Assembly (NCBI GenBank): GCA_021732665.1
Contig: JAKFUL010000025.1
Location: 1-61,776, forward strand
Origin: Acetobacteraceae bacterium
GTDB taxonomy: Bacteria > Pseudomonadota > Alphaproteobacteria > Acetobacterales > Acetobacteraceae
Length of the DNA: 61,776 bases
Direction: 5' to 3'
Below are positions 16,162 to 26,235 of this stretch, piece by piece. The notes beneath the pieces were generated by a model, which was not told where the DNA came from, made no database searches, and saw only the letters and a program-made list of their open reading frames with translations. The position numbers and the translations under genes were made by a program. Positions within the stretch are counted from its first letter, which is position 1. Each line of letters starts with the position of its first letter.

Positions 16162-16845
16162 ATGGCCGAGCGCATCCTGATCATCAATCCCAATTCCTCG
16201 CTCTCCTGCACCGATGGCATCGCGGCCGCGGTGGCGGGATTCGCGGCACCCGAGCTGCCGCGCATCGAGGTGACGCGCCTCGCCGACGGGCCGCCGGCGA
16301 TCGTGACCTGGCGCGACTGGTTTTCCGTGGCCGAGCCGCTCGCGCGGGTGATCGAGCGCGAGGCGGCCGATGCCTATGTCATCGGCTGTGTGAGCGACCC
16401 GGGGCTGGATCTGGCGCGCACCGTCACCGGGCGGCCGGTCTTCGGCATGCTGCGAAGTGCGGTGACGGCGGCGCTGAACCGGGCCGATCGCTTCGGCATG
16501 ATTGGATTCACCGATCTGTCGCGCCCCAGGCAGGACAAGTGCTTCCAGGCGCTGGGGGTGGAATCGCGGCTGGCGGGGTGGATCCCGCTCAATCTGGATA
16601 TGGAGGAGCTGACGGACCCGGTCGCGCCGCGGGCGAAAATCTGCGCCACGGCCAGAGCGCTGGTGGCGCAGGGTGCCGAGGTGATCGTGCTGGGCTGCGC
16701 GGGCATGGCCGGGCACCGCGCGGCGGCCGAGGATGCCGCCGGCGTGCCCGTCATCGAGCCTGCGCAGGCCGCGGCGGCGGCGGCCATCGCGGCCGTGCTG
16801 GCGGCGCGCGAGATGGCCGCGAGGCGTCGGCAGGCGGCGGAGTAG
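16162..16845 (+). CDS. Aspartate/glutamate/hydantoin racemase family protein
   Basis: 227 residues. Starts ERILIINPNSSLSCTDGI; INPNSS is the family's first strand and loop. The two expected catalytic cysteines sit in VIGCVSDPGLD and VLGCAGMAG, both present. The start at 16162 is chosen because upstream residues are not protein-like. Such enzymes epimerise hydantoins, allantoin or amino acids; the substrate is not determined. Divergent from the DUF983 gene. Confidence 0.85.
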   Translation: MAERILIINPNSSLSCTDGIAAAVAGFAAPELPRIEVTRLADGPPAIVTWRDWFSVAEPLARVIEREAADAYVIGCVSDPGLDLARTVTGRPVFGMLRSAVTAALNRADRFGMIGFTDLSRPRQDKCFQALGVESRLAGWIPLNLDMEELTDPVAPRAKICATARALVAQGAEVIVLGCAGMAGHRAAAEDAAGVPVIEPAQAAAAAAIAAVLAAREMAARRRQAAE

Positions 16846-16865
16846 AAGCCCCGCCGCCCGGGTCA

Positions 16866-17981
16866 TCAGCGGATCACGATCTCCACCCGGCGGTTCTGCG
16901 GCTCGCGCACATTGTCGCCGGTCGGCACCAGGGGGCGGCTTTCACCGAAGGCCTGGATGACCATCTCCGCGCGCGGCACGCCACGGCGGAGCAACTCGGC
17001 CGCCACCGCCTCCGCCCGGCGCATCGACAGCGCCTGGTTGTAGGCGGGCGAGCCAGAGGTATCGGCATGGCCCGAAACCTCGATGCGGGTCGAGCGGGTT
17101 TGGGTGCGCGCGGTCGCGGCGTCGGCGATGATCTGCCTGGCGCGGTCGGTCAGGTCGGAGCGGTTCCAGTCGAAGAAGACGAGGTAGGTGCGGGAGACCT
17201 GCTGCTGCACCGGCTGGGGTGCCGGCACCACGACGGGTGCGGGGGCCGGGCGGTTGAAGGCGTAGCGCAGACCCAGGAACGCACTGTGGTTCACGCTGCC
17301 GGGGTTTTCGCGGAACGCCACCAGCCCCACCCCGCTCGCCGGGCGATTGTAGCTGGTGTTGTCGGTGCCGGGCGACCATTGGTAGCGGTAATCCACAGTG
17401 GCCGAGAGGCCGGGCACGTAGCGGTCCAGCGGAAAGGCCAGGCCCGCGATGCCCTGCACGGCGACGCGGCCCAGGGTCTGGTCGATGCGCGAGAATCCGT
17501 TGGCGCCGACGAGGCCGGAGACGCGGTTGAACTCCGTCCAGTTGTAACCCACGCCCACACCCAGATAGGGCACGACGAAGCGCGGGCTGACGCCCAGCGC
17601 GGTCAGGTCGAAATCATACAGCGCATTGCCCATGATCGCGTATTGCCGGACGGTGCCGCTGGCCGAGCGGTTGGGCGTGGCGCCGGGCGAAGGGTTGGCG
17701 AAGCCGGCAACCTCATTGTTGCGGAAGATGCCTTCGACCTCGGCGCGGATGCCATTGCCGAAGCCCCAGCCGATGCTGGCCGCACCGGCGATGCCCCATT
17801 CATAGGCGATGTCGCGCGAGCCGGCGCCGAAGGCGGTGTTGGTGAAGGTGTTGGCCTGGCGCGAATTGGCGCCGACGGCGCCACCGATATAGAGCCCGCT
17901 GACGGGCTGGGCGAAGGCGGGGGCGGCGAGCAACGGGGCGGTGATCGCCACCGTGGCCAGAAGTTTTTGACGGTTGGTCAT
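16866..17981 (-). CDS. OmpA family outer-membrane protein
   Basis: 371 residues. Signal peptide ends near LLAAPAFAQ (about residue 25). Residues 26-240 look like an outer-membrane beta barrel (SGLYIGGAVGANSRQ, GVGVGYNWTEF, LGLRYAFNRP). A proline-rich linker (APAPVVVPAPQPVQ) leads to an OmpA-like peptidoglycan-binding domain at about 265-371 (IEVSGHADTSGSPAYNQALS, RRAEAV, FGESRPLVPTGDN, QNRRVEI). Anchors the outer membrane to peptidoglycan. GGAGAT precedes the start. Monocistronic. Confidence 0.9.
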   Translation of the reverse strand: MTNRQKLLATVAITAPLLAAPAFAQPVSGLYIGGAVGANSRQANTFTNTAFGAGSRDIAYEWGIAGAASIGWGFGNGIRAEVEGIFRNNEVAGFANPSPGATPNRSASGTVRQYAIMGNALYDFDLTALGVSPRFVVPYLGVGVGYNWTEFNRVSGLVGANGFSRIDQTLGRVAVQGIAGLAFPLDRYVPGLSATVDYRYQWSPGTDNTSYNRPASGVGLVAFRENPGSVNHSAFLGLRYAFNRPAPAPVVVPAPQPVQQQVSRTYLVFFDWNRSDLTDRARQIIADAATARTQTRSTRIEVSGHADTSGSPAYNQALSMRRAEAVAAELLRRGVPRAEMVIQAFGESRPLVPTGDNVREPQNRRVEIVIR

Positions 17982-18313
17982 GCACCGATCTCCATTGGGT
18001 ATGCGATGGCGGAACGGCGGCGGGGTTGCGGGGTTGCGGAAATTCTTTCGTTACTTCTTGACGGTGGCGCCGGGGCAACGGTTTCGGGCGGTTTCCGGTG
18101 CCGCAACCGCGGCTCGGATCAGCGCAGCCGGGTCCGGCGGTTGAGGACGGGAAGGCTCAGGCTTTTGAAACACCTTCATGCCCAGGTGGCGGGGCGGGCG
18201 CGGACAGGATGGCACCGACATGACACTGCCATTGAATGCGCTCCCGGAACGGAGTATCGCAATGCAACATAAATCGAGGCGAAGCCAATGAACCAATCGA
18301 AAGAGCCGGCCTG
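17982..18313. other. Intergenic region between the OmpA-like and patatin genes
   Basis: About 330 bases holding the divergent promoters. On the + strand TTGAAT at 18232-18237 and TATCGC at 18255-18260 are 17 bases apart and could serve the patatin gene; the -10 is a weak match. No coding sequence or repeat seen. Confidence 0.3.
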
Positions 18314-19378
18314 ATGGACATCGCGCCCCAGAACCTTGCCTCCCCGGTCAGCCAGTCGCGCGAGACCAGGCGGATCAATCTGGCGCTGCAAGGCGGCGGC
18401 ACGCATGGCGCCTTCACCTGGGGCGCGCTGGAGCGGCTGCTGGACGAGGATTGGCTGGATTTCGACGGCATGTCAGGCACCTCGGCCGGCGCCATCAACG
18501 CGGCGATCTTCGCCCTCGGCCTCAGCCAGGGCGGCCGCGCCGGCGCGCGGGATGCGATGGAGAAGTTCTGGCGCAACCTCGGCACGACCTTCGCCATGAG
18601 CCCGATGAAGGCGAGCCCGATGGAGAAGGCGCTGTGGGGCTGGGATCTGAGCTACTCCATGGCCTGGAACGCCTTCGAGGCGCTGACGCGGGTGGCCTCG
18701 CCCTATCAGCTCAACCCCTTCCCGATGGAGTTCAACCCGCTGCGCCGGGCGCTGGAGAACAGCCTGGACCTCAAGCACTTGCGCGAGGACAAGCACGCCA
18801 TGCGGCTGTTCATCTCCGCGACCAATGTGCGCACCGGTAAGCCCAAGGTGTTCCGTCGCGAGGAATTGACGGTGGATGCGCTGCTCGCCTCGGCCTGCCT
18901 GCCCAACGTCTTCAAGGCGGTGGAGATCGATGGCGAGGCGTATTGGGATGGCGGCTATCTTGGCAACCCCGCGCTGTGGCCGCTGTATCATGAGCGCTCG
19001 GCCGCCGACATCATCCTGGTGCAGTTGAACCCGCTGTACCGGGAGGAAATCCCGACCACCGTCTCCGACATCATGAACCGGTTGAACGAGATCAGCTTCA
19101 ACGCCTCGCTGATGTCGGAAATGCGGGCGATCGACTTCGTGCAGCGGCTGCTGGAGGGGGGGCGGCTGGAGCAGCCGCGCTACCGGCGGATCTTCCTGCA
19201 CGCCATCGAGGACGAGCCGAAGATGAGCAAGTTCAAACTGAGCACGAAGTTCAACGGCGACTGGGATTTTCTCCAGACGCTCCGGCAATACGGCCACGCG
19301 GCGGCGGACCATTTCCTGACGCACAGCTCGGCCAAGCTGGGCCGCGACAGTAGCCTTGATATCCAACGGTATCTGTAA
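18314..19378 (+). CDS. Patatin-like phospholipase
   Basis: 354 residues. The oxyanion motif LALQGGGTHGAFTWG (about 24-38), nucleophile elbow MSGTSAGAINAA (GxSxG) and the catalytic aspartate in WDGGYLGNP form the complete Ser-Asp dyad of the patatin family. No signal peptide; likely cytoplasmic or membrane-associated lipid acyl hydrolase. The start at 18314 precedes DIAPQNLASPV; an extension upstream is not conserved in style. A large hairpin element begins right at its stop. Confidence 0.87.
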   Translation: MDIAPQNLASPVSQSRETRRINLALQGGGTHGAFTWGALERLLDEDWLDFDGMSGTSAGAINAAIFALGLSQGGRAGARDAMEKFWRNLGTTFAMSPMKASPMEKALWGWDLSYSMAWNAFEALTRVASPYQLNPFPMEFNPLRRALENSLDLKHLREDKHAMRLFISATNVRTGKPKVFRREELTVDALLASACLPNVFKAVEIDGEAYWDGGYLGNPALWPLYHERSAADIILVQLNPLYREEIPTTVSDIMNRLNEISFNASLMSEMRAIDFVQRLLEGGRLEQPRYRRIFLHAIEDEPKMSKFKLSTKFNGDWDFLQTLRQYGHAAADHFLTHSSAKLGRDSSLDIQRYL

Positions 19379-19496
19379 GGTGGGGCGCGTGGCCCTGTCA
19401 GGGGGCGTTGCCCCCCGACACCCCCCACCAGGAGCCCGTCGGCTCCTGGTGGGGGGCGTGGGGGGCAAAGCCCCCCGCGAGGCCACGCTCCCCACC
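19379..19496. repeat. Nested GC-rich inverted repeat (cruciform-forming element)
   Basis: Outer arms GGTGGGG/CCCCACC and GTGGCC/GGCCAC enclose two mini-hairpins, GGGGGC-gtt-GCCCCC and GGGGGGC-aaa-GCCCCCC. The core is a 16-bp perfect stem (19421-19436 with 19441-19456) with a CGTC loop. It fills nearly the whole gap between the patatin and acpS genes. The modular symmetry resembles REP/BIME-type dispersed repeats. No T tract, so not a simple Rho-independent terminator. Its copy number in the genome cannot be judged from here. Confidence 0.75.
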
Positions 19497-19513
19497 CCCC
19501 AGGACACCGTGCC

Positions 19514-19921
19514 ATGATCCTCGGCCTGGGCAGTGACGTGGTCGACATCCGCCGCATCGCCGATGTGCTGGACCGGCATGGCGAGCGTTTCCTGGCCCGT
19601 GTCTTCACCGAGGAGGAGCGTCGCAAGGCCGATCGTCGGGCCGAGAAGATCAGGGTGGCCACCTATGCCAAGCGTTTCGCCGCCAAGGAGGCGGCGTCCA
19701 AGGCGCTTGGCACCGGGTTTCGCGCCGGCGTGTTCTGGCGCGACCTCGGCGTGGTCAATCTGCGCAGCGGCCAGCCGACCATGGCGATGACCGGCGGCGC
19801 GCTGAGGCGGCTGGAGTTGCTGACGCCCGCCGGCATGGCGGCCGATGTGGCGCTGACCATGACCGATGAATTTCCCTACGCCCAGGCCATGGTGATCATC
19901 TCGGCGCGGGCTCTTCCTTGA
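19514..19921 (+). CDS. acpS: Holo-[acyl-carrier-protein] synthase
   Basis: 135 residues. Transfers 4'-phosphopantetheine from CoA to acyl carrier protein. N-terminal [14 protein letters not shown] with the magnesium-binding aspartate, [15 protein letters not shown] and the second motif [19 protein letters not shown] with the metal-binding glutamate. Begins the acpS-lepB-rnc-era block. Confidence 0.93.
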   Translation: MILGLGSDVVDIRRIADVLDRHGERFLARVFTEEERRKADRRAEKIRVATYAKRFAAKEAASKALGTGFRAGVFWRDLGVVNLRSGQPTMAMTGGALRRLELLTPAGMAADVALTMTDEFPYAQAMVIISARALP

Positions 19922-19961
19922 CTTTGCATGCCCCCATGCGCTTCATCCGGCCCCATTCCCC

Positions 19962-20732
19962 ATGATGCCGGACCAGACGCACCCCATGAGCCAGTCGATG
20001 ACCAAGAAGAAGGGCGGTTGGGGCGAGAGCGTGCGCACCATCATCTATGCCGCGCTGATCGCCATAGGCATCCGCACCGTGGCGTTCGAGCCGTTCAACA
20101 TCCCATCGGGTTCGATGATCCCCACCTTGCTGGTCGGCGATTATCTCTTTGTTTCCAAGTACTCCTACGGCTATTCCAGGCACTCCATGCCGTTCAGCCC
20201 CAACCTGTTCGAGGGCCGGTTCTGGGGCGCGCCGCCGGCGCGGGGCGATGTCGCGGTGTTCAAGCTGCCGCGCGACACCAGCCAGGATTACATCAAGCGC
20301 ATCATCGGGTTGCCGGGCGACCGCATCCAGGTCACCCGCGGCATCCTCCATATCAACGGCGCCGCGGTCACCCGCGAATCGATGGGCCCCTATATCGCCG
20401 AGGGCGATGGCCCGCGCCTGACGGTGCGGCTGTTCCGTGAACTGCTGCCCGGCGGCCGGACGCATCAGATCATCGAGCAATCCGATGACGGGCCGCTGGA
20501 CAACACCGGCGAGTTCCTTGTGCCCGCCGGCCATGTCTTCGCCATGGGCGACAATCGCGACAGCAGCCTGGACAGCCGGGTGCTCTCGGCCGTGGGGTTC
20601 ATTCCCATCGAGAACCTGGTGGGCCGGGCCGAGTTCATCTTCTTCTCGGTCGACGGCTCCAGCCCGTTCTGGCAGGTGTGGAACTGGCCCTTCGCCATTC
20701 GCTGGTCGCGCCTTCTCACGGCGGTCCGGTGA
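19962..20732 (+). CDS. lepB: Signal peptidase I
   Basis: 256 residues. One N-terminal membrane segment (TIIYAALIAIGIRTVAF). Catalytic serine in IPSGSMIPTLLVGD, catalytic lysine in YIKRIIGLPGDRIQ, and box E MGDNRDSSLDSR. Removes signal peptides of exported proteins at the periplasmic face. The start could also be the ATG at 19986 (SQSMTKKKGGWG). The stop overlaps the rnc start. Confidence 0.94.
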   Translation: MMPDQTHPMSQSMTKKKGGWGESVRTIIYAALIAIGIRTVAFEPFNIPSGSMIPTLLVGDYLFVSKYSYGYSRHSMPFSPNLFEGRFWGAPPARGDVAVFKLPRDTSQDYIKRIIGLPGDRIQVTRGILHINGAAVTRESMGPYIAEGDGPRLTVRLFRELLPGGRTHQIIEQSDDGPLDNTGEFLVPAGHVFAMGDNRDSSLDSRVLSAVGFIPIENLVGRAEFIFFSVDGSSPFWQVWNWPFAIRWSRLLTAVR

Positions 20733-21403
20733 GCCTGGGCGCGGGAGCCGCCAGAAGCGGCCTCCGCGAACGGCTCGGCCACGACTTCGCCAACCCGGCA
20801 CTTCTGGACACCGCGCTGACCCACCGCTCGGCGGCGAGCGGGGTGGAGAGCAATGAGCGGCTGGAATTTCTTGGCGACCGGGTGCTCGGCCTGTGCATGG
20901 CGGAGTGGCTGAGCGAGCGTTTTCCGCGTGAGCGCGAGGGCGATCTGGGCAAGCGGCTCGCCCTGCTGGTGGCGCGCGAAAGCCTGGCGCCCATCGCCGA
21001 GGCCATGGGTCTTGCCAGCGCGGTGCGGGTGCCCCCGGCGGAAAGCCGCTCGGGATTGCGCGAGCGCGCCAATGTGTTGGCCGATGCGCTGGAGGCGTTG
21101 CTCGGCGCTCTCTACCTCGATGGCGGGTTGCCCGCCGCGCGGGCGGTCATCCGCCGGGAATGGGCCGGGTTGATGGAGGCCACGGCCGCGCCACCGATGT
21201 CGGCCAAGACCAGGTTGCAGGAGCTGACCTTGGGCCGCGGCGCGGGGCTGCCGGAATACGAGGCCGTCTCGACCACCGGCCCCGCCCATGCGCCGCTTTT
21301 CGTGGTGCGGGTGCGGGCGTTGGGGCGCGAGGCGGAGGGCATGGGCGAGAGCAAGCGCGTGGCGGAGACTTCGGCCGCGGAAAACTGGTTGGCAGGACAA
21401 TGA
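20729..21403 (+). CDS. rnc: Ribonuclease III
   Basis: 224 residues. The signature NERLEFLGDRVLGLCMAE holds the catalytic acidic residues, and LADALEALLGALYLDGG holds the second acidic pair. The C-terminal double-stranded-RNA-binding domain (TRLQELTLGRG, YEAVSTTGPAHAPLF) is complete. The GTG at 20729 is chosen because it overlaps the lepB stop by 4 bases. Processes rRNA and other duplex RNA. Confidence 0.93.
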   Translation: MSLGAGAARSGLRERLGHDFANPALLDTALTHRSAASGVESNERLEFLGDRVLGLCMAEWLSERFPREREGDLGKRLALLVARESLAPIAEAMGLASAVRVPPAESRSGLRERANVLADALEALLGALYLDGGLPAARAVIRREWAGLMEATAAPPMSAKTRLQELTLGRGAGLPEYEAVSTTGPAHAPLFVVRVRALGREAEGMGESKRVAETSAAENWLAGQ

Positions 21404-22296
21404 CAGAAACCAAGTGTGCCCTCATTGCCATCATCGGCGCCCCGAATGCGGGGAAATCCACGCTGGTGAACCAGGCCTCGGGCACCAAGGTGACCATCGT
21501 CTCACCCAAGCCGCAGACCACGCGGTTCAGGATTCGCGCGGTGGTGATGCGCCCGCCCGCACAGCTGATACTGGTCGATACGCCGGGCATCTTCGCGCCC
21601 AAGCGCAGGCTGGACCGGGCGATGGTGGCCGCCGCCTGGGGCGGGGCGATGGACGCGGACATCTCGCTGCTCGTGGTCGATGCCAAGGCGGGCATGACGG
21701 AGGCGGTGCAGGCCATCGTGGAGAAGCTGCGCGGTTCGACACGGCCGATCTGGCTGGCGCTGAACAAGATCGACCTGATCGACCGCCAGCAATTGCTGCC
21801 GCTCACCGCCGCGCTGAACGCCGAGCTGCCCTTCGCCGAGACCTTCATGCTCAGCGCGACCAAGGGCGATGGCATCGACCTCATGCTCCAGGCCATGGCG
21901 GTGGAGGCGCCGCCCGGCCCCTGGCTCTTCCCCGAGGATGAGCTCTCCGACCTGCCCAACCGCATGCTCGCCGCCGAGATCGTGCGCGAGCACATCCTGC
22001 GCCTCACCCATGACGAGGTGCCGCACCACGCGACGGTAGAGACTGAGAGCTGGAAGGAACACCAGGACGGCTCGGCCCGGGTGGACCTGACCATCTATGT
22101 CTCGCGCCCCACACAGAAGGCCATCCTGATCGGCGAGGGGGGCTCGAAGATCAAGGATATCGGCCGGCGTGCCCGGCAGGAGCTGAGCCAGCTATTGGAC
22201 AAGCCCATCCACCTCTTCCTGAATGTGAAGGACCGCGCGAACTGGGATGACAGCCGGACCCATATCCGGGCGCTGGGCCTCGAGGATGAGGGTTGA
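21400..22296 (+). CDS. era: GTPase Era
   Basis: 298 residues. G1 GAPNAGKSTLVN, G3 DTPGIF, G4 NKIDLI, then the KH domain with RPTQKAILIGEGGSKIKDIG and QELSQLLDKPIHLFLNVK. Binds the 3' end of 16S rRNA and assists 30S maturation. Starts within the rnc stop (ATGA overlap), the classic rnc-era coupling. Confidence 0.95.
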   Translation: MTETKCALIAIIGAPNAGKSTLVNQASGTKVTIVSPKPQTTRFRIRAVVMRPPAQLILVDTPGIFAPKRRLDRAMVAAAWGGAMDADISLLVVDAKAGMTEAVQAIVEKLRGSTRPIWLALNKIDLIDRQQLLPLTAALNAELPFAETFMLSATKGDGIDLMLQAMAVEAPPGPWLFPEDELSDLPNRMLAAEIVREHILRLTHDEVPHHATVETESWKEHQDGSARVDLTIYVSRPTQKAILIGEGGSKIKDIGRRARQELSQLLDKPIHLFLNVKDRANWDDSRTHIRALGLEDEG

Positions 22297-22300
22297 CCCC

Positions 22301-23155
22301 TCAATCCCGCCGCAGCACGACGACGGTCTGGTGCACATGGCCGCCCGGAACATAGTCCAGCACGGTGAAGAACCGGCCCCAGACGCGGCGGATATACCCC
22401 TCGGTGTGGACGATGTTGCAGTTGTAGGCGTCCTCGGCCGAGTTGAGGAACACCAGCCGCTCCGCCTCCATCGGCTGGCCCACCCGCGCCAGCAGCGCCT
22501 CGCCATCCGGGCCGGTGGCCATGCCGTCGCGCAGCCAGGCCCATTCCGGCTGGGAGAGCAGCCCCCAGCCATATTCATCGAAGATGGTGGCGAGAAGGAT
22601 GCCGCCCGGTGCGATGATGCGCCGCAGCTCCAGCAGCCAGGCCACCTCATCGGTGTCGAGATGGGTGAAGACCGAGAAGGCCGAGGCAAGGGCGAAGCTG
22701 CGATCCTCCAGCGGCAGATGCGGGCTGGGGCGGCACTGGAAGGCGCGGATCGGCGAGGTCGCGTGGCGCTGCACCCAGTCCATGGGGTTGATCTGGATAT
22801 CGGTGAGCCAGGTCTCCAGCCCCTCCACCCGGGCGGCGTGGCGGGCCACCCGGCCGCTGCTGCCGCCGAGGTCGATATAGCGGCGCGGCCCCTCCGCCAG
22901 GGGCAGCAGCGCCTGCAGCCGGCGCCAATCCGCCAGGCCGGAGAGCCAGTATTCCAGATGCCGGTCGCCATAATACTGCTCGCGGTCGATCGGCGCGGGC
23001 AGGGGGGTGGTGTCGCTCTCCAGCAGCGCCCGCACCGCGGGCTCGGCCAGCAATATCCGGTGGTTGTGGTCGAGGACGGGGGTGTCCAGCATCTCCCGCG
23101 GCAGGCCGATGGGCGGCGTGGGGGGGCGGCGCTGGTCGAAGAAGCTTCGGGTCAT
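22301..23155 (-). CDS. Class I SAM-dependent methyltransferase
   Basis: 284 residues. Motif I is RYIDLGGSSGRVARHAA, followed by acidic motif LTDIQINPMDW, the post-II motif FALASAFSVFTHLDTDEVAWLLELRRII and APGGILLATIFDE. This is the core Rossmann methyltransferase layout; the C-terminal half is less conserved. Methyl acceptor unknown. Encoded opposite to era and recO, between two housekeeping genes, so it is an insertion in the usual era-recO order. Confidence 0.82.
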   Translation of the reverse strand: MTRSFFDQRRPPTPPIGLPREMLDTPVLDHNHRILLAEPAVRALLESDTTPLPAPIDREQYYGDRHLEYWLSGLADWRRLQALLPLAEGPRRYIDLGGSSGRVARHAARVEGLETWLTDIQINPMDWVQRHATSPIRAFQCRPSPHLPLEDRSFALASAFSVFTHLDTDEVAWLLELRRIIAPGGILLATIFDEYGWGLLSQPEWAWLRDGMATGPDGEALLARVGQPMEAERLVFLNSAEDAYNCNIVHTEGYIRRVWGRFFTVLDYVPGGHVHQTVVVLRRD

Positions 23156-23193
23156 GCCTGGCTTCTACGGAGCCGCTGCGGCGGTCACAAGCG

Positions 23194-23940
23194 ATGAGCA
23201 CGGAATGGGAAGGCCCGGCCGTGGTGCTGGCGGCGCGGCCCTATGGCGACGCCAACATGGTGGTCACCCTGCTGAGCGAGGCGCTGGGGCGGCATGCTGG
23301 CCTGGCGCGCGGCGGCCAGTCCCGCGCGCAGGTCGCGACCTGGCAGCCCGGCAATCTGGTGGAGGCGCGCTGGGTGGCCCGGCTGTCGGACCAGCTGGGC
23401 GCGCTGAGCGGCGAGGTGGTGCACCCCGCCGCCTCGCTGGCGATGGAGGATGCGCTGGCGCTGGCCACGCTCGCCTCGGCCTGCGCGGTGGCCGATGGCG
23501 CGCTGCCCGAGCGCATCGCCCATCCCCAGGCCTTCCATGGCCTGGTGCGGGTGGTGGTGGCGCTGGCGCGCGACACGGGGCAGGGGCTCACGGCGCTGAT
23601 CCGCTGGGAGGCGGCGCTGCTGGCCGAACTGGGTTTTGGCCTCGATCTGTCCGCCTGCGCGGTGACGGGGGAGGCGGAGAATTTGGCCTGGGTCTCGCCC
23701 CGCACCGGGCGGGCGGTGAGTGCGGCGGCGGGCGAGGCCTATGCGCCCAGGCTGCTGGCGCTGCCCGCATTTCTGCTGACCGAGGCGCCGGCCGGGCCGG
23801 TGGATTGGCTGGCCGGGCTGAAGCTCACCGGGCATTTCCTGGAGCGCGACGCCTTCGGCCATCTGCACCGTCCCTTGCCGCCGGCACGGCAGATGCTGGC
23901 GGAGCGGGTGGCCGGGCTGGCCGGCTCACACGCTTCGTAA
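23194..23940 (+). CDS. recO: DNA repair protein RecO
   Basis: 248 residues. N-terminal OB fold GPAVVLAARPYGDANMVVTLLSE, HAGLARGGQSRAQVATWQPGN, then the helical domain and the C-terminal YAPRLLALPAFLL region. RecO loads RecA on SSB-coated gaps with RecR. The usual zinc-binding cysteines are largely absent, as in many alphaproteobacteria. Follows era, from which it is separated only by the antisense methyltransferase gene. Confidence 0.88.
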   Translation: MSTEWEGPAVVLAARPYGDANMVVTLLSEALGRHAGLARGGQSRAQVATWQPGNLVEARWVARLSDQLGALSGEVVHPAASLAMEDALALATLASACAVADGALPERIAHPQAFHGLVRVVVALARDTGQGLTALIRWEAALLAELGFGLDLSACAVTGEAENLAWVSPRTGRAVSAAAGEAYAPRLLALPAFLLTEAPAGPVDWLAGLKLTGHFLERDAFGHLHRPLPPARQMLAERVAGLAGSHAS

Positions 23941-24062
23941 CCGGGAGGGGGTCTTTCCTTCATTCACCTTCTGCCCACATCCTGTGCGTTACCTTGCGGG
24001 CTGGCCGGTGATTCGGCGGCCCGCGCCAACCCGCGGCCGCCCAATATCGAGCGGGGCCGCGA

Positions 24063-24731
24063 ATGAGGATGCCAAGTCGCATGTCGATGATACAGGGCCG
24101 GGACCCGGTCGAGATTTACAACAACTCCCTCGTGCCCATGGTGGTCGAGCAGAGCGCGCGCGGCGAACGCGCTTATGACATCTATTCGCGACTGCTTAAG
24201 GAGCGGATTATCTTTCTGACCGGGCCGATCTTCGATCAGGTGGCGTCGCTGATCTGCGCCCAGCTGCTGTTCCTGGAAAGCGAGAACCCAAACAAGGATA
24301 TTTCTTTCTATATCAATTCGCCGGGCGGCGTGGTCACCGCCGGCCTCGCGATGTATGACACCATGCAATATATCCGCTCGCCGGTGTCGACGGTGTGCGT
24401 GGGAATGGCCGCTTCCGCGGGCTCCCTGCTGCTGATGGCCGGCGAGAAGGGCAAGCGCTACGCCCTGCCGAACAGCCAGGTGATGATCCACCAGCCCTCC
24501 GGCGGCGCCCAGGGCCAGGCCACGGATATCGAGATCCAGGCGCGCGAGATCCTCAAGACCCGGGCGCGTCTGAACCAGATCTACTCCAACCACACCGGCC
24601 AGCCGGTGGAGGAGATCGAGAAGAAGATGGAGCGCGATACCTATCTCAGCGCCGAGGAAGCCCGCGATTTCGGCCTGATCGACCATGTCGTCGACAAGCG
24701 GCCGCTGACCGGCGCCGATGCCAAGGCCTGA
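24063..24731 (+). CDS. clpP: ATP-dependent Clp protease proteolytic subunit
   Basis: 222 residues from the first ATG (an ATG at 24081 is also possible). Catalytic serine 118 in [11 protein letters not shown], histidine 143 in MIHQPSGG and aspartate 192 in [25 protein letters not shown] forms the oxyanion region. Assembles as a double heptamer with ClpX or ClpA. Upstream of clpX with a 111-base gap. Confidence 0.95.
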   Translation: MRMPSRMSMIQGRDPVEIYNNSLVPMVVEQSARGERAYDIYSRLLKERIIFLTGPIFDQVASLICAQLLFLESENPNKDISFYINSPGGVVTAGLAMYDTMQYIRSPVSTVCVGMAASAGSLLLMAGEKGKRYALPNSQVMIHQPSGGAQGQATDIEIQAREILKTRARLNQIYSNHTGQPVEEIEKKMERDTYLSAEEARDFGLIDHVVDKRPLTGADAKA

Positions 24732-24842
24732 ACCCCACCCGATCGGCGACATTACAAATCTTCCCCCCGGCGCGGGCCGGGGCTACAATCTGATGACGCT
24801 CGCCCCCGTCACTCCGACGGGCGCAGCGAGCGAGGAGCAAGC

Positions 24843-26102
<1,260 letters not shown>

Positions 26103-26235
26103 TCCTTTTCCCCTCCCCTGTTCTGGGGCCTTGTCGGGGCGCGGGGCCTGCACCAACTGGCATGACAAGTGCATTGCGCCCCGCATCGTGCCGAACCCGG
26201 GCTTTGCGCGCGTCGACTGTCCATAGCGAGGTCAC
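26103..26235. other. clpX-lon intergenic region with an inverted repeat
   Basis: An 8-bp perfect inverted repeat, CGGGGCGC (26135-26142) and GCGCCCCG (26176-26183), spans a 33-base loop. It could form a weak stem downstream of clpX or part of the lon leader. No clear heat-shock (CTTG-type) promoter could be recognised. Confidence 0.3.
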
